Both the position numbers and the translations under genes were made by a program. Shown piece by piece: positions 1-7,355 of a DNA stretch of 10,537 nucleotides. Source of the DNA: Stenotrophomonas sp. GTDB taxonomy: Bacteria > Pseudomonadota > Gammaproteobacteria > Xanthomonadales > Xanthomonadaceae. The notes under the pieces are model-generated. The model was not told the origin of the DNA. It ran no database searches and saw only the letters and a list, made by a program, of their open reading frames with translations. Every line of letters starts with the position of its first letter. Positions within the stretch are counted from its first letter, which is position 1. The stretch is from positions 1 through 10,537 of the forward strand of contig DQIG01000009.1 in the NCBI GenBank assembly GCA_003525885.1, given 5' to 3'.

Positions 1-1
1 C

Positions 2-1363
2 GGCGTGGAAAAACACCTGCCACGCCTGGCCGAGCTGGGCGTCACCGCCATCGAGTTGATGCCGTTGGCGCAGTTCCCCGGCGAACGCAACTGGGGCTAC
101 GACGGAGTGCTGCCCTACGCACCCCACTCTGCCTACGGCACGCCCGAGCAACTCAAGCACCTGATCGACAGCGCCCACGAACACGGCCTGGCCGTGATCC
201 TCGACGTGGTCTACAACCACTTCGGCCCGGACGGCAATTACCTCGGCCAATACGCCAAGGGCTTCTTTCAGGAAGACGTGCACACCCCCTGGGGCGCGGG
301 CATTGATTTTGACCGCCGCGAAGTGCGCGACTTCTTCCTCGACAACGCGCTGATGTGGTTGCTCGAATACCGCTTCGACGGCCTGCGCCTGGATGCAGTG
401 CACGCCATCGACAACCCGGGGTTTCTCAAGGAGCTGGCGCAACGGGTGCGCCAACAAGCCGATATCGGCCGCCATGTGTGGCTGGTGCTGGAAAACGAAT
501 TCAACCAGGCGAGCCTGCTGGAGCATGAATTCGATGCCCAGTGGAACGACGACGGCCACAACGCCTTGCACGTGCTGCTGACCGGCGAAACCGACGCCTA
601 TTACAGCGACTTCGCTTCGGACACCACCGCCAAGCTCGCGCGTTGCCTGGGCGAAGGCTTTATCTACCAGGGGCAAGCGACCCGCCACGGCCACCCACGC
701 GGCGAACCCAGCGGGCACTTGCCACCCAGCGCCTTCGTGCTGTTTCTGCAGAACCATGACCAGATCGGCAATCGCGCCCTCGGCGAACGGCTGCACCAAC
801 TCTGTTCGCCCGAGGCACTCAAAGCCGCCACTACGCTACTGCTGCTGTCGCCGATGATCCCGATGATGTTCATGGGCGATGAAACCAACGCCAGCGAGCC
901 GTTCCTGTTTTTCACCGATCACCATGGCGAACTGGCCGAGGCCGTGCGCGAAGGCCGGCGTAATGAATTCGCCGACTTCGCCGCCTTCCACGACCCCGAA
1001 CGGCGCAAACGCATTCCCGATCCCAACGCCGCGTCGACCTTTGAGCATTCCGCCCCCAGCTTCACCGACAACGACCACACCGCGCTCTATCGCCACCTGC
1101 TGCACCTGCGCCACCAGCACATCGTGCCGCACTTGCCCGGCAGCGTTGCATTGGGCGCACAGGTGCTGGCCGACGGCGCCGTCACTGCGCGCTGGCGCCT
1201 GGGCAACGGCAGCCTGTTGCAAATCGACCTCAATCTGAGCGAAGCGCCCGTGACTCACCCTGCGCCGTCCCACTTGCTATTCGAAACGCGCGCCCATGAC
1301 CCGGCCCTGCTGGCGCCGTTCAGTGCGCGCGTAGCCCTTTTCCCTGTTGGAGAGCACCCTTGA
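2..1363 (+). CDS. treZ: Malto-oligosyltrehalose trehalohydrolase, 5' end cut by window edge
   Basis: TreZ hydrolyses the alpha-1,4 bond next to the terminal trehalose of maltooligosyltrehalose. It releases free trehalose in the cytoplasmic TreY-TreZ pathway. The visible part is a GH13 barrel and C-terminal domain of about 450 residues. Counting the GTG at base 5 as residue 1, the family signatures appear in order: LDAVH with the nucleophile Asp130, VLEN with the acid/base Glu163, and NHDQIGN with the third acid Asp252. The family is usually near 580-600 residues, so roughly 130 N-terminal residues (the CBM48-like domain) lie upstream. The GTG at base 5 sits inside the barrel and is not the true start. 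The stop overlaps the malQ start by 4 bp, which fits the treZ-malQ-treY order of Pseudomonas. The family call is firm; the genus is inferred from recall. Confidence 0.93.
   Translation, partial: GVEKHLPRLAELGVTAIELMPLAQFPGERNWGYDGVLPYAPHSAYGTPEQLKHLIDSAHEHGLAVILDVVYNHFGPDGNYLGQYAKGFFQEDVHTPWGAGIDFDRREVRDFFLDNALMWLLEYRFDGLRLDAVHAIDNPGFLKELAQRVRQQADIGRHVWLVLENEFNQASLLEHEFDAQWNDDGHNALHVLLTGETDAYYSDFASDTTAKLARCLGEGFIYQGQATRHGHPRGEPSGHLPPSAFVLFLQNHDQIGNRALGERLHQLCSPEALKAATTLLLLSPMIPMMFMGDETNASEPFLFFTDHHGELAEAVREGRRNEFADFAAFHDPERRKRIPDPNAASTFEHSAPSFTDNDHTALYRHLLHLRHQHIVPHLPGSVALGAQVLADGAVTARWRLGNGSLLQIDLNLSEAPVTHPAPSHLLFETRAHDPALLAPFSARVALFPVGEHP
1349..1354 (+). promoter_or_regulatory. Ribosome binding site that fixes the TTG start of malQ
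   Basis: A GGAGAG motif lies inside the end of treZ, 5 nt before TTG at 1360. No in-frame ATG occurs until about base 1570, well inside the conserved N-terminus. TTG with this site is therefore the best start, and it implies translational coupling to treZ through the TTGA overlap. Confidence 0.7.
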
Positions 1364-2511
1364 GCGAAGCGAACCTGGAAATCCTCGCCAGCCGCGCGGG
1401 CCTGGCCGTCGATTGGATCGACGCAAACGGCCGCCCGCAACACGTGAAGCCCGACGCCCTGCGTGCGGTCCTCAAAGGCCTGGGCCACCCAGCCGATACC
1501 GATGCCGAGATCGACGCCAGCCTGCTCGAACTGGAACAGGTGCAACAGAACAAACACCTGCCGCCTTTGATGACCATCGACAGTGGCGAAGGCTTGGACC
1601 TGGCGCGCTACTTCGAACCCGACACCCTGTGCCGGGTCAATCTCGAAGACGGCGAAACCCTAGAGCTGCGCCTGGATGGCAACGCCGTGTTGCCGGGCGT
1701 CATTGCTCTCGGGTACCACCAAGTACACATCAGCGACCAGGTCTTCACCTTGGCCGTGGCCCCCACCCATTGCTACAGCGTGGCTGAAGCGGTGGACAGC
1801 CGCCCCGCCCGGGCCTGGGGCCTGAGCGCCCAGTTGTATTCGTTGCGTCGCCTCGGCGATGGCGGCTTCGGCGACACCCTGGCCCTGGAGCACCTGGCGC
1901 GCTCGGCCGCCGAGCGCGGTGCCGATGCCCTGGCGATCAGCCCGATGCACGCGATGTTCAGTGCCGACCCGAACCGCTACAGCCCTTACTCACCGTCCAG
2001 CCGCCTGTTCCTCAACAGTCTTTACGCGTCACCGGGCTGCATCCTGGGCGAGCGCGAGGTGCGCAACGCCATCGATACCGCCGGTCTCGCCGATGAGCTG
2101 CACACCCTGGAACAGCACACCCTGATCGACTGGCCTGCCGCCGCGAAGGCCAAGCAACGCTTGCTGCGCACGCTGTATGAAGACTTCCGTCACGGCGAGC
2201 ATCCGCAACATGCCGACTTCCTGAGCTTTCGCCAAGCCGGTGGCGAGGCCCTGGAAAATCACTGTCGCTTCGAGGCTGTGCAAGCTCAGCGTGCGGCCGC
2301 CGGTGAAGATCTGGACTGGCGCCACTGGCCAGACGCCTGGCGTAATCCGCAGAGCGCGGCACTGACTCAATTCGCCGAAGACAACCGCGATGAAATCGGC
2401 TATTTCGCCTTCAGCCAATGGCTGATCGCCCGTAGCCTGGAACGTGCGCAGCAAGCCGCCCGCGGCAGCGGCATGGGCGTGGGCCTGATCGCCGACCTGG
2501 CCGTGGGTGCC
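1360..2511 (+). CDS. malQ: 4-alpha-glucanotransferase (amylomaltase), 3' half lost at junction
   Basis: MalQ (GH77) transfers maltooligosaccharide units between alpha-1,4-glucans in the cytoplasm. Here it sits directly after treZ, as in the Pseudomonas trehalose/glycogen gene cluster. About 384 residues look authentic. They comprise an N-terminal domain, then the start of the GH77 barrel (WGLSAQLYSLR near residue 151, SPYSPSSRLFLN near 208), ending in GLIADLAVGA, which matches the GLYRDLAVGV segment of E. coli MalQ. That segment lies upstream of the LRIDH nucleophile motif, so all catalytic acids are missing. Family members run to about 690 residues. The reading frame stays open to base 3822, but everything after residue 384 is antisense to the RDD and carbonic anhydrase genes and resembles no protein. 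The fragment cannot be active as it stands. The start is TTG, overlapping the treZ stop. Confidence 0.87.
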
Positions 2512-2520
2512 GGTCAGTGG
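2505..2520. other. Junction between Pseudomonas-like and Stenotrophomonas-like DNA
   Basis: MalQ homology on the plus strand stops at the alanine codon 2509-2511. RDD-protein homology on the minus strand reads from upstream down to the PLTG motif encoded by 2520-2509. The two gene bodies therefore meet, or share about 3 bases (GCC). No insertion sequence, inverted-repeat ends, target duplication, tRNA gene or att-like repeat is visible on either side. Codon choice changes across the point: glutamine is a CAA/CAG mix on the left and almost only CAG in smeA and smeB. The exact base cannot be fixed without both parental sequences. Confidence 0.75.
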
Positions 2521-3132
2521 TTCGGCAATGCCGGCCAGTTCCTGCTGGCGTGCCGCCGACAAGCGCGGCGCGCGCTCGGCGAAGGCCATCAGCGCCGCCT
2601 GTTCTTCCGGTCGCAACGGCTGCGGCGGGGCCAGCACGCTGTCGATGGTCGGTGGCGGCGGCAGGTACAGCGCAGGCGCGTGCACCACCACGGTGCCGGC
2701 CACCAGGTCGCCGAGGCGGCGGCCATGGGGATCGAACAGACTGCTGATCAGGCCCAATGCATAGCCGAACGGCAGCATGTCCACGGTACGCAGCAGATTA
2801 CGGGTGATCGACGCCATCCAGCCCACCGGTGCGCCATCGCGCGACAGCACGCGCAGGCCCAGTGCGCGCTTGCCCAAGGTACGGCACCACAGAGCCTCGC
2901 AGACGATCGGGTAGGCCCAGTAGACCAGGAACATCAGCACCAGGTAGAGGCCGGAGCCGAACTTGTCCAGCAGTGCCAGCGGGATCGACATCAGTACCAG
3001 CACCGCGATGCGCACACCGAGATCCACCAGCCAGGCCATCGCCCGTGGCACCGGACCGGCCGCCGGCAACTGCAGCGGCACACCCTCCGGCGTCACCACC
3101 TCGCGGTAGGTATCGAGCATCGGTGCGGCCAT
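2509..3132 (-). CDS. RDD-family membrane protein, C-terminus lost at junction
   Basis: This is an integral inner-membrane protein with an RDD domain of unknown substrate; some relatives have been linked to ion or solute exchange. About 208 residues are preserved from ATG at 3132. The Arg-Asp pattern starts at R30 and D37. Hydrophobic segments lie near residues 36-54 and 61-78, a conserved TLGKRALGLRV stretch at 85-95, and a closing HGRRLGDLVAG at 136-146. A Pro-rich stretch (158-172) follows, then a soluble helical tail ending in PLTG at 205-208. Past that point the frame runs on antisense to malQ, so the native C-terminus is gone. An ATG at 3120 (MLDTYREV) is an alternative start that fits family alignments, though neither start has a strong ribosome site. 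In xanthomonads this gene often neighbours a SpoIIM-like gene (from memory), which would lie beyond the break. The specific role is unknown. Confidence 0.75.
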
Positions 3133-3255
3133 CAGTGCGATGGCCTTCGTTGTGGGCGGCGGAGTCCTCTCCGGCAGGCAGCCACAGGCATGGGGGTCTC
3201 GACAGGTCCTGGTCGGGCCCAGACTTTAGCAGAGCCGCATGGCGGCGTTGGCCGC

Positions 3256-3786
3256 TCAGCCCAGGTATTCGTCCTTCAGCCGCACGTAGTGGTCGGCCGA
3301 GTAGTGCAGCGACTCGATCTCCTTGTCGCTCAGGGTGCGCGCCGGGCGTGCCGGGTTGCCCACCCACAGCTCGCCTTCGCCGACCACCTTGCCCGGGCCG
3401 ACCACGGCACCGGCGCCGACGAAGCCATGGCGCTCGACCCGCGCGCCGTCGAGGATGCAGGCGCCCATGCCGATCAGGCTGTAATCGCCGATGGTGCAGG
3501 CATGGATGATGCAGCCATGGCCGACGGTCACGCCCTCGCCGATCAGCGTCGGGTAACCGGCCTTGTTGTACGGGCTGTGGTGGCTGACATGGATGATGGT
3601 GCCGTCCTGCACGTTGGTGCGCGCACCGATGCGCACGTAGTTGACGTCGCCGCGGATGACCGTGCCCGGCCACACCGATACGTCCTCGGCCAGTTCCACG
3701 TCACCGATGACGGTGCAGGCCGGGTCGATGTACACGCGCTCGCCGAGGACGGGCATCTTGTCGCGGAAGGGGCGCAGCGGGTTCAT
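3256..3786 (-). CDS. Gamma-class carbonic anhydrase-like hexapeptide protein (YrdA/PaaY type)
   Basis: This complete 176-residue protein is of the left-handed beta-helix family that includes Cam, YrdA, CaiE and PaaY. It is cytoplasmic, with no signal peptide. Hexapeptide turns run from about residue 15 to 140. The family core RGDVNYVRIG starts at R45, and N58-V59-Q60-D61 follows. The three histidines expected to hold the metal in a trimer are H66 (IIHVS), H90 and H95 (VGHGCIIH). ATG at 3786 has a GGAGA ribosome site 5 nt upstream (complement of 3792-3796), and the length is normal for the family. Metal binding is well supported. Actual carbonic anhydrase activity is not, because many YrdA-like members are weak or inactive and PaaY acts as a thioesterase. 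The gene follows smeR on the same strand but is separated by the REP doublet, so co-transcription is doubtful. Confidence 0.9.
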   Translation of the reverse strand: MNPLRPFRDKMPVLGERVYIDPACTVIGDVELAEDVSVWPGTVIRGDVNYVRIGARTNVQDGTIIHVSHHSPYNKAGYPTLIGEGVTVGHGCIIHACTIGDYSLIGMGACILDGARVERHGFVGAGAVVGPGKVVGEGELWVGNPARPARTLSDKEIESLHYSADHYVRLKDEYLG

Positions 3787-3839
3787 CGGTGTCTCCGGAA
3801 ATCAGGGCGTTCGCAACGATGATACGCGGCAGAGGCATC

Positions 3840-3917
3840 GGTAGTGCCGGCCGCTGGCCGGCAACCTCATGGGTACACCTGGAGTTCTGCAGTTGCCGGC
3901 CAGCGGCCGGCACTACC
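3840..3917. repeat. REP doublet (Stenotrophomonas GTAG/SMAG-type), perfect 25-bp inverted repeat
   Basis: Two arms, 3840-3864 and 3893-3917, are exact reverse complements separated by 28 bases. Each arm is a hairpin in itself. The left is GTAG (3841-3844), TGCCGGCC, loop GCT, then GGCCGGCA ending at 3863. The right is its mirror, ending in CTAC at 3913-3916. This is the layout of GTAG REP elements, described as SMAG repeats in S. maltophilia, in the paired head-to-head form. Such repeats are thought to be moved by a RAYT transposase encoded elsewhere; none is in this window. The element lies just past the smeR stop and before the carbonic anhydrase-like gene, where it could end or stabilise the smeSR transcript. 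Confidence 0.87.
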
Positions 3918-3940
3918 ATTGCGGAGCATCGCCCGTTGTT

Positions 3941-4630
3941 TCAGGGCTCGTAGCTGTAGCCCATGCCGTACACCGAACGGATCGGCTCGCCTTCCATGCC
4001 GGCGTCGGCCAGCTTGCGGCGCAGGTTGCGCACGTGGCTGTCGACGGTACGGTCGACCACCACGCGATGGTCCAGATACAGCCGATCGAGCAGCTCATCG
4101 CGCGCCCAGATCCGGCCTGGCGTAGCCAGCAGCGTGCGCAGCAGGCGGTACTCCACCGGGGTCAGGTCCAGGCCCTTGCCGTTCCAGGTAGCGCGCGCGG
4201 CCGGTTCGTCGATGTGCAGCCCGCTGTTGGCGCGTGCAGCGGGGTCCGGGCGGTAGCGGCGCAGTACCGCCACCACCCGTGCGACCACTTCGCGCGGGCT
4301 GAACGGCTTGCAGATGTAGTCGTCGGCACCGATGTCCAGGCCCAGCAGGCGGTCGATCTCTTCCACCCGTGCGGTGACCATGATCACCGGTACATCACTG
4401 CCAGCGCGCAGTTCGCGGCACAGGTCCACGCCATCGCGCTGCGGCAGCATCAGGTCCAGCAGCACCAGGTCGGGCTGGTAGCGCGCGAATGCGTCGATCA
4501 CCTGGCCGCCATCGTCCACCCATTCGCTGGTCATGCCGGCGGCGGCCAGGTAGTCACGCAGGACCGAGGCCAGCCGCGGCTCGTCCTCGACGATCAGGAT
4601 CTTCGCGGACGTGGCAGGGGACGTGCTCAT
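3941..4630 (-). CDS. smeR: Response regulator SmeR (OmpR/BaeR type)
   Basis: This DNA-binding response regulator is partner of SmeS and, in S. maltophilia, is linked to expression of the divergent smeABC pump. It has 229 residues. The receiver domain (about 10-125) shows E15-D16 acid pocket residues, phospho-acceptor D59 (LVLLDLMLP), T86 and K108. The winged-helix output domain (about 135-227) has the LTPVEYRLLRTLL and VDSHVRNLRRKL segments, the latter being the recognition helix. ATG at 4630 overlaps the smeS stop as ATGA, so the frame could extend upstream only inside smeS and this start is the sensible one. The closest named relative is E. coli BaeR. The smeR-smeS-smeABC arrangement supports the symbol. 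Confidence 0.9.
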   Translation of the reverse strand: MSTSPATSAKILIVEDEPRLASVLRDYLAAAGMTSEWVDDGGQVIDAFARYQPDLVLLDLMLPQRDGVDLCRELRAGSDVPVIMVTARVEEIDRLLGLDIGADDYICKPFSPREVVARVVAVLRRYRPDPAARANSGLHIDEPAARATWNGKGLDLTPVEYRLLRTLLATPGRIWARDELLDRLYLDHRVVVDRTVDSHVRNLRRKLADAGMEGEPIRSVYGMGYSYEP

Positions 4631-6030
4631 GCAGACTCCGGCAGGGTGATGACCACGCGCAGCCCGCCCAGCGGCGAGGGCTCGGCATGGATGTGGCCGT
4701 GGTGGGCGAGGATGATGTTGTGGCTGATGGCCAGCCCCAGCCCGCTGCCACCGCTGGCCCGGTTGCGCGAGCTCTCCACCCGGTAGAAGCGCTCGAACAA
4801 CAGTGCGCACTTGTCGGCCGGTACGCCCGGCGCGGTGTCTTCCACGATCAGCTGCACGCCCCCGGGGACGCGCGCTGCCTGCACACGTACGCGGCCGCCG
4901 GTGTGGGTATAGCGCAGCGCATTCTCCAGCAGGTTGGCCAGCACCTGCTGCAGGCGTCGCTCGTCACCGGACACCTGCAGCGGTGTGGCGGGCAGGTCTT
5001 CTTCCAGTGCCAGCCCTGCCGTGGAGAAGCGCACGCGCATGCCATTGAGCTCGCTGCGCAGCAGCGCCGCCAGGTCCAGCGGTGCGAAGCGGTAGGCCAG
5101 GCCGCCGGACTGGGTCATCGAAAGATCGTGCAGGTCGTCGATCAGTTTGCCCAGCTGGCGGATCTCGCCCTGAAGGGCACCGAGGTTGGCGCGATCCAGC
5201 GGACGGATGCCGTCCTCGATCGCCTCCAGTTCGGCGCGCACCACCGCCAGCGGCGTGCGCAGTTCGTGCGAGATGTCGGCGATGAACGCGCGGCGATTGC
5301 GCTCGGTATCGTCCAGCGCTTGTGCCATCCGGTTGAAGTCGTTCACCAGCGCATCCAGTTCGTCGTCGCTGGTGCGCTCGATGCGGGTGGCGTAATCCCC
5401 CGCGGCCAGCCGGTGCGTGGCCGCGGCCAGCTTGGCCAGGCGCTGGCGCAGCGCACGCGAGACCAGCCACGCCAGCAGCACCGTCACCAGCAGCAGCGAG
5501 ATGCCGATCACCCACCACGCACGCATCTGGGTGTTGTAGAAGTTCAGGTCGTTGGTGGCGATGACGGTCTGGAACGGCACCATGCCCAACCAGCCCACCG
5601 TTTGCCCGTCCACCTGCACCGCATGGGGTTCGTCGTCGCTGGTTGCGTCGGGGTTGCCGGCCACCCACCGGTGCTGCGCGTCGAACAACCCCAGCCGCGA
5701 CGGCACACCGGTCTGGTCGGACAGTGGCGGTACCGGTCCTTCGTGCCCATGGGCGAGGTCCGGGCGCAGCATCCGTGTCCACCGGTCGCCGTTGCCGCGC
5801 AGGTGTTCCCAGCCGGCGTGCTCGCGGTACTCGCGTTGCAGGTGCGGCATCAGGCGCTGCATGCGCAGGTCGCCCTGATCGTTGAGGTAGTCCAGGAAGC
5901 CTGTCTGGAACGCCACGCGGCTGGCAATGCCGTTCACTGCCAGCACCAGCAGGCAGGCGGTGAAGATCGCGAGGAAGGTCTTCGCGGTCAGGCCGAGTTT
6001 GAGTCGAATCTTCGCCATCGCGGGGGCCAT
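4627..6030 (-). CDS. smeS: Sensor histidine kinase SmeS (BaeS type)
   Basis: SmeS is an inner-membrane kinase that phosphorylates SmeR, 467 residues from ATG at 6030. The first membrane segment is about 18-36, a periplasmic sensor domain about 37-169, the second membrane segment about 172-193 and a HAMP linker about 190-243. The dimerisation helix carries the phospho-histidine H255 (SHELRTP). The ATP-binding domain has N366/N370 (ANLLENALRY), a DTAPG version of the G1 box at 398-402, and GGSGLGL at 427-433. BaeS has the same DSAPG-like variant and the same RNRASGGSGLGLAI run, which supports a BaeS-type assignment. ATG at 6018 is an equally possible start; neither has a clear ribosome site. 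Longer frames upstream to 6177 would cross the smeA start and are unlikely. The stop overlaps the smeR start by 4 bp, so the pair is one operon. Confidence 0.88.
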   Translation of the reverse strand: MAPAMAKIRLKLGLTAKTFLAIFTACLLVLAVNGIASRVAFQTGFLDYLNDQGDLRMQRLMPHLQREYREHAGWEHLRGNGDRWTRMLRPDLAHGHEGPVPPLSDQTGVPSRLGLFDAQHRWVAGNPDATSDDEPHAVQVDGQTVGWLGMVPFQTVIATNDLNFYNTQMRAWWVIGISLLLVTVLLAWLVSRALRQRLAKLAAATHRLAAGDYATRIERTSDDELDALVNDFNRMAQALDDTERNRRAFIADISHELRTPLAVVRAELEAIEDGIRPLDRANLGALQGEIRQLGKLIDDLHDLSMTQSGGLAYRFAPLDLAALLRSELNGMRVRFSTAGLALEEDLPATPLQVSGDERRLQQVLANLLENALRYTHTGGRVRVQAARVPGGVQLIVEDTAPGVPADKCALLFERFYRVESSRNRASGGSGLGLAISHNIILAHHGHIHAEPSPLGGLRVVITLPESA

Positions 6031-6146
6031 TAGCGGCGTAGGCGGCGCTGAAAGCAAGCGCCAGCTGAGCCGGTCGCACAATCTCCATATTCTCTGCACA
6101 GTTTCACGGCAGCGTGCGGGGGTCAACGAAAGGCCCCCACCCCCCC
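6031..6146. promoter_or_regulatory. Divergent control region between smeS and smeA
   Basis: These 116 bases must hold the promoters for both the smeSR and smeABC units. An inverted repeat GGCGCT-N7-AGCGCC lies at 6044-6062. The only AT-leaning stretch is at 6081-6092 and contains TCTCCATAT, close to the core of the E. coli BaeR box; CATATT inside it could also serve as a poor -10 for smeA. No convincing -35 was seen for either direction. A GAAAGG ribosome site (6128-6133) and a C-rich run precede the smeA ATG. The regulatory role is inferred from position; binding sites are not proven. Confidence 0.55.
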
Positions 6147-7343
6147 ATGTCACTCCTGCGTCCGCTGTCCTGCTCACCCCGTCCGCTGTTGCTGCCCCTG
6201 CTGCTGGCCCTGGCGGCCTGCTCGGCGGGCAGGACCGAAGCCCCGGCCACTCCCGAAGTGGGCGTCATCACTGCCAGCGCACAGCCGCTGGCACTGCAGC
6301 AGACCCTGCCTGGTCGGGCGGTGCCGTTCGAGGTGTCCGAGGTGCGGCCGCAGATCGGCGGATTGATCCGCCAGCGGTTGTTCACCGAAGGCCAGCAGGT
6401 CAAGGCCGGCCAGTTGCTGTACCAGGTCGATCCGGCGCCGTACCAGGCCGCCTTCGATACCGCGCGCGGCCAGCTGGCGCAGGCCGAGGCCACCGTGCTG
6501 TCGGCGCAGCCGAAGGCCGAGCGCACCCGCACGCTGCTGGGCATGGACGCGGCCAGCAAGCAGGACGCCGACGATGCCACCTCGGCACTGAAGCAGGCCC
6601 AGGCCAACGTGATTGCCGCGCGCGCTGCATTGCAGGCCGCCCGCATCAACCTCGACTACACCCGGGTGACCGCTCCGATCGAGGGCCGCATCGGTACCTC
6701 CAGCGTCACCGCCGGCGCGCTGGTCGCCGCCGGCCAGGATGCGGCACTGGCGACCATCCAGCGGTTGGACCCGGTCTATCTGGACGTCACCCAGTCCAGC
6801 ACGCAGATGCTGGCGCTGCGCAAGCAGCTTGATGCGGGCCTGGTGAAGGCCATCGACGGCAAGGCACAGGTGAAGGTGCTGCTGGAGGACGGCAGCACCT
6901 ATGCGCATGAAGGCACCCTGGAATTCGTTGGCAGCGCGGTCGATCCGGGCACCGGCAACGTGGTGCTGCGCGCGGTCATTCCGAACCCGGACGGCCTGCT
7001 GTTGCCGGGCATGTACCTGAAGGCAGTGCTGCCGATGGCCACCGACGCGCGTGCCCTGCTGGTGCCGCAGAAGGCGGTGCTGCGCAATGAACGCGGCGAG
7101 CCGCTGCTGCGCCTGCTCGATGCCAAGGACCACGTGGTCGAGCGCCGGGTCAGCACGGGCCAGGTAGTGGGCAACCAGTGGCAGATCACGCAGGGCCTGA
7201 AGGCCGGCGAGCGGGTGATCGTCAGCAATGGCAGTGCGGTGGCGCTCGGCCAGCAGGTGAAGGCGGTGGCGGCCACGACCGCGCAGCTGGCCGCGATGCC
7301 GGCGATCGACCCGAACGGCAATACCGACGAAAAGTCGCACTGA
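6147..7343 (+). CDS. smeA: RND efflux periplasmic adaptor SmeA (AcrA type)
   Basis: SmeA is a membrane fusion protein that links the inner-membrane pump SmeB to the outer-membrane channel in a tripartite drug exporter. It has 398 residues, the size of AcrA. It starts with a lipoprotein signal: a hydrophobic run at about 14-24 and lipobox L22-A23-A24-C25, so Cys25 should be acylated. A beta-barrel/lipoyl half-motif (about 40-90, VRPQIGGLIRQRLFTEGQQV) follows, then an alpha-helical hairpin rich in Ala/Gln/Lys (about 95-165), the second lipoyl half with YTRVTAPIEGRIG (about 170-182), and the beta-barrel and membrane-proximal domains to the end. ATG at 6147 is chosen because it places the signal correctly; a GTG at 6114 would add 11 residues before it. 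The gene opens the smeABC operon, with smeB 12 nt downstream. Ser26 after the lipidated Cys differs from AcrA, which has Asp there. Confidence 0.9.
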   Translation: MSLLRPLSCSPRPLLLPLLLALAACSAGRTEAPATPEVGVITASAQPLALQQTLPGRAVPFEVSEVRPQIGGLIRQRLFTEGQQVKAGQLLYQVDPAPYQAAFDTARGQLAQAEATVLSAQPKAERTRTLLGMDAASKQDADDATSALKQAQANVIAARAALQAARINLDYTRVTAPIEGRIGTSSVTAGALVAAGQDAALATIQRLDPVYLDVTQSSTQMLALRKQLDAGLVKAIDGKAQVKVLLEDGSTYAHEGTLEFVGSAVDPGTGNVVLRAVIPNPDGLLLPGMYLKAVLPMATDARALLVPQKAVLRNERGEPLLRLLDAKDHVVERRVSTGQVVGNQWQITQGLKAGERVIVSNGSAVALGQQVKAVAATTAQLAAMPAIDPNGNTDEKSH

Positions 7344-7355
7344 GGCCTGCCGCGC

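Noticed and set aside
2029..2508. Continuation of the RDD protein to 367 residues
   Set aside because: Beyond residue 208 the frame is antisense to well-conserved malQ codons and shows no family similarity, so the native C-terminus is absent.
3234..3246. Small GCCGC-ATG-GCGGC hairpin after the carbonic anhydrase-like gene as a terminator
   Set aside because: The stem is only 5 bp, overlaps the intergenic edge and is not followed by a U-run on the transcribed strand; such palindromes are frequent at this GC content.
4489..6033. A 514-codon plus-strand frame across smeS
   Set aside because: It is antisense to a kinase with all its motifs intact; its composition is typical of a shadow frame and it has no ribosome site.
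6031..6177. N-terminal extension of SmeS to 6177
   Set aside because: It would add 49 residues without membrane or signal character and overlap the smeA start; starts at 6030 or 6018 place the first membrane helix correctly.
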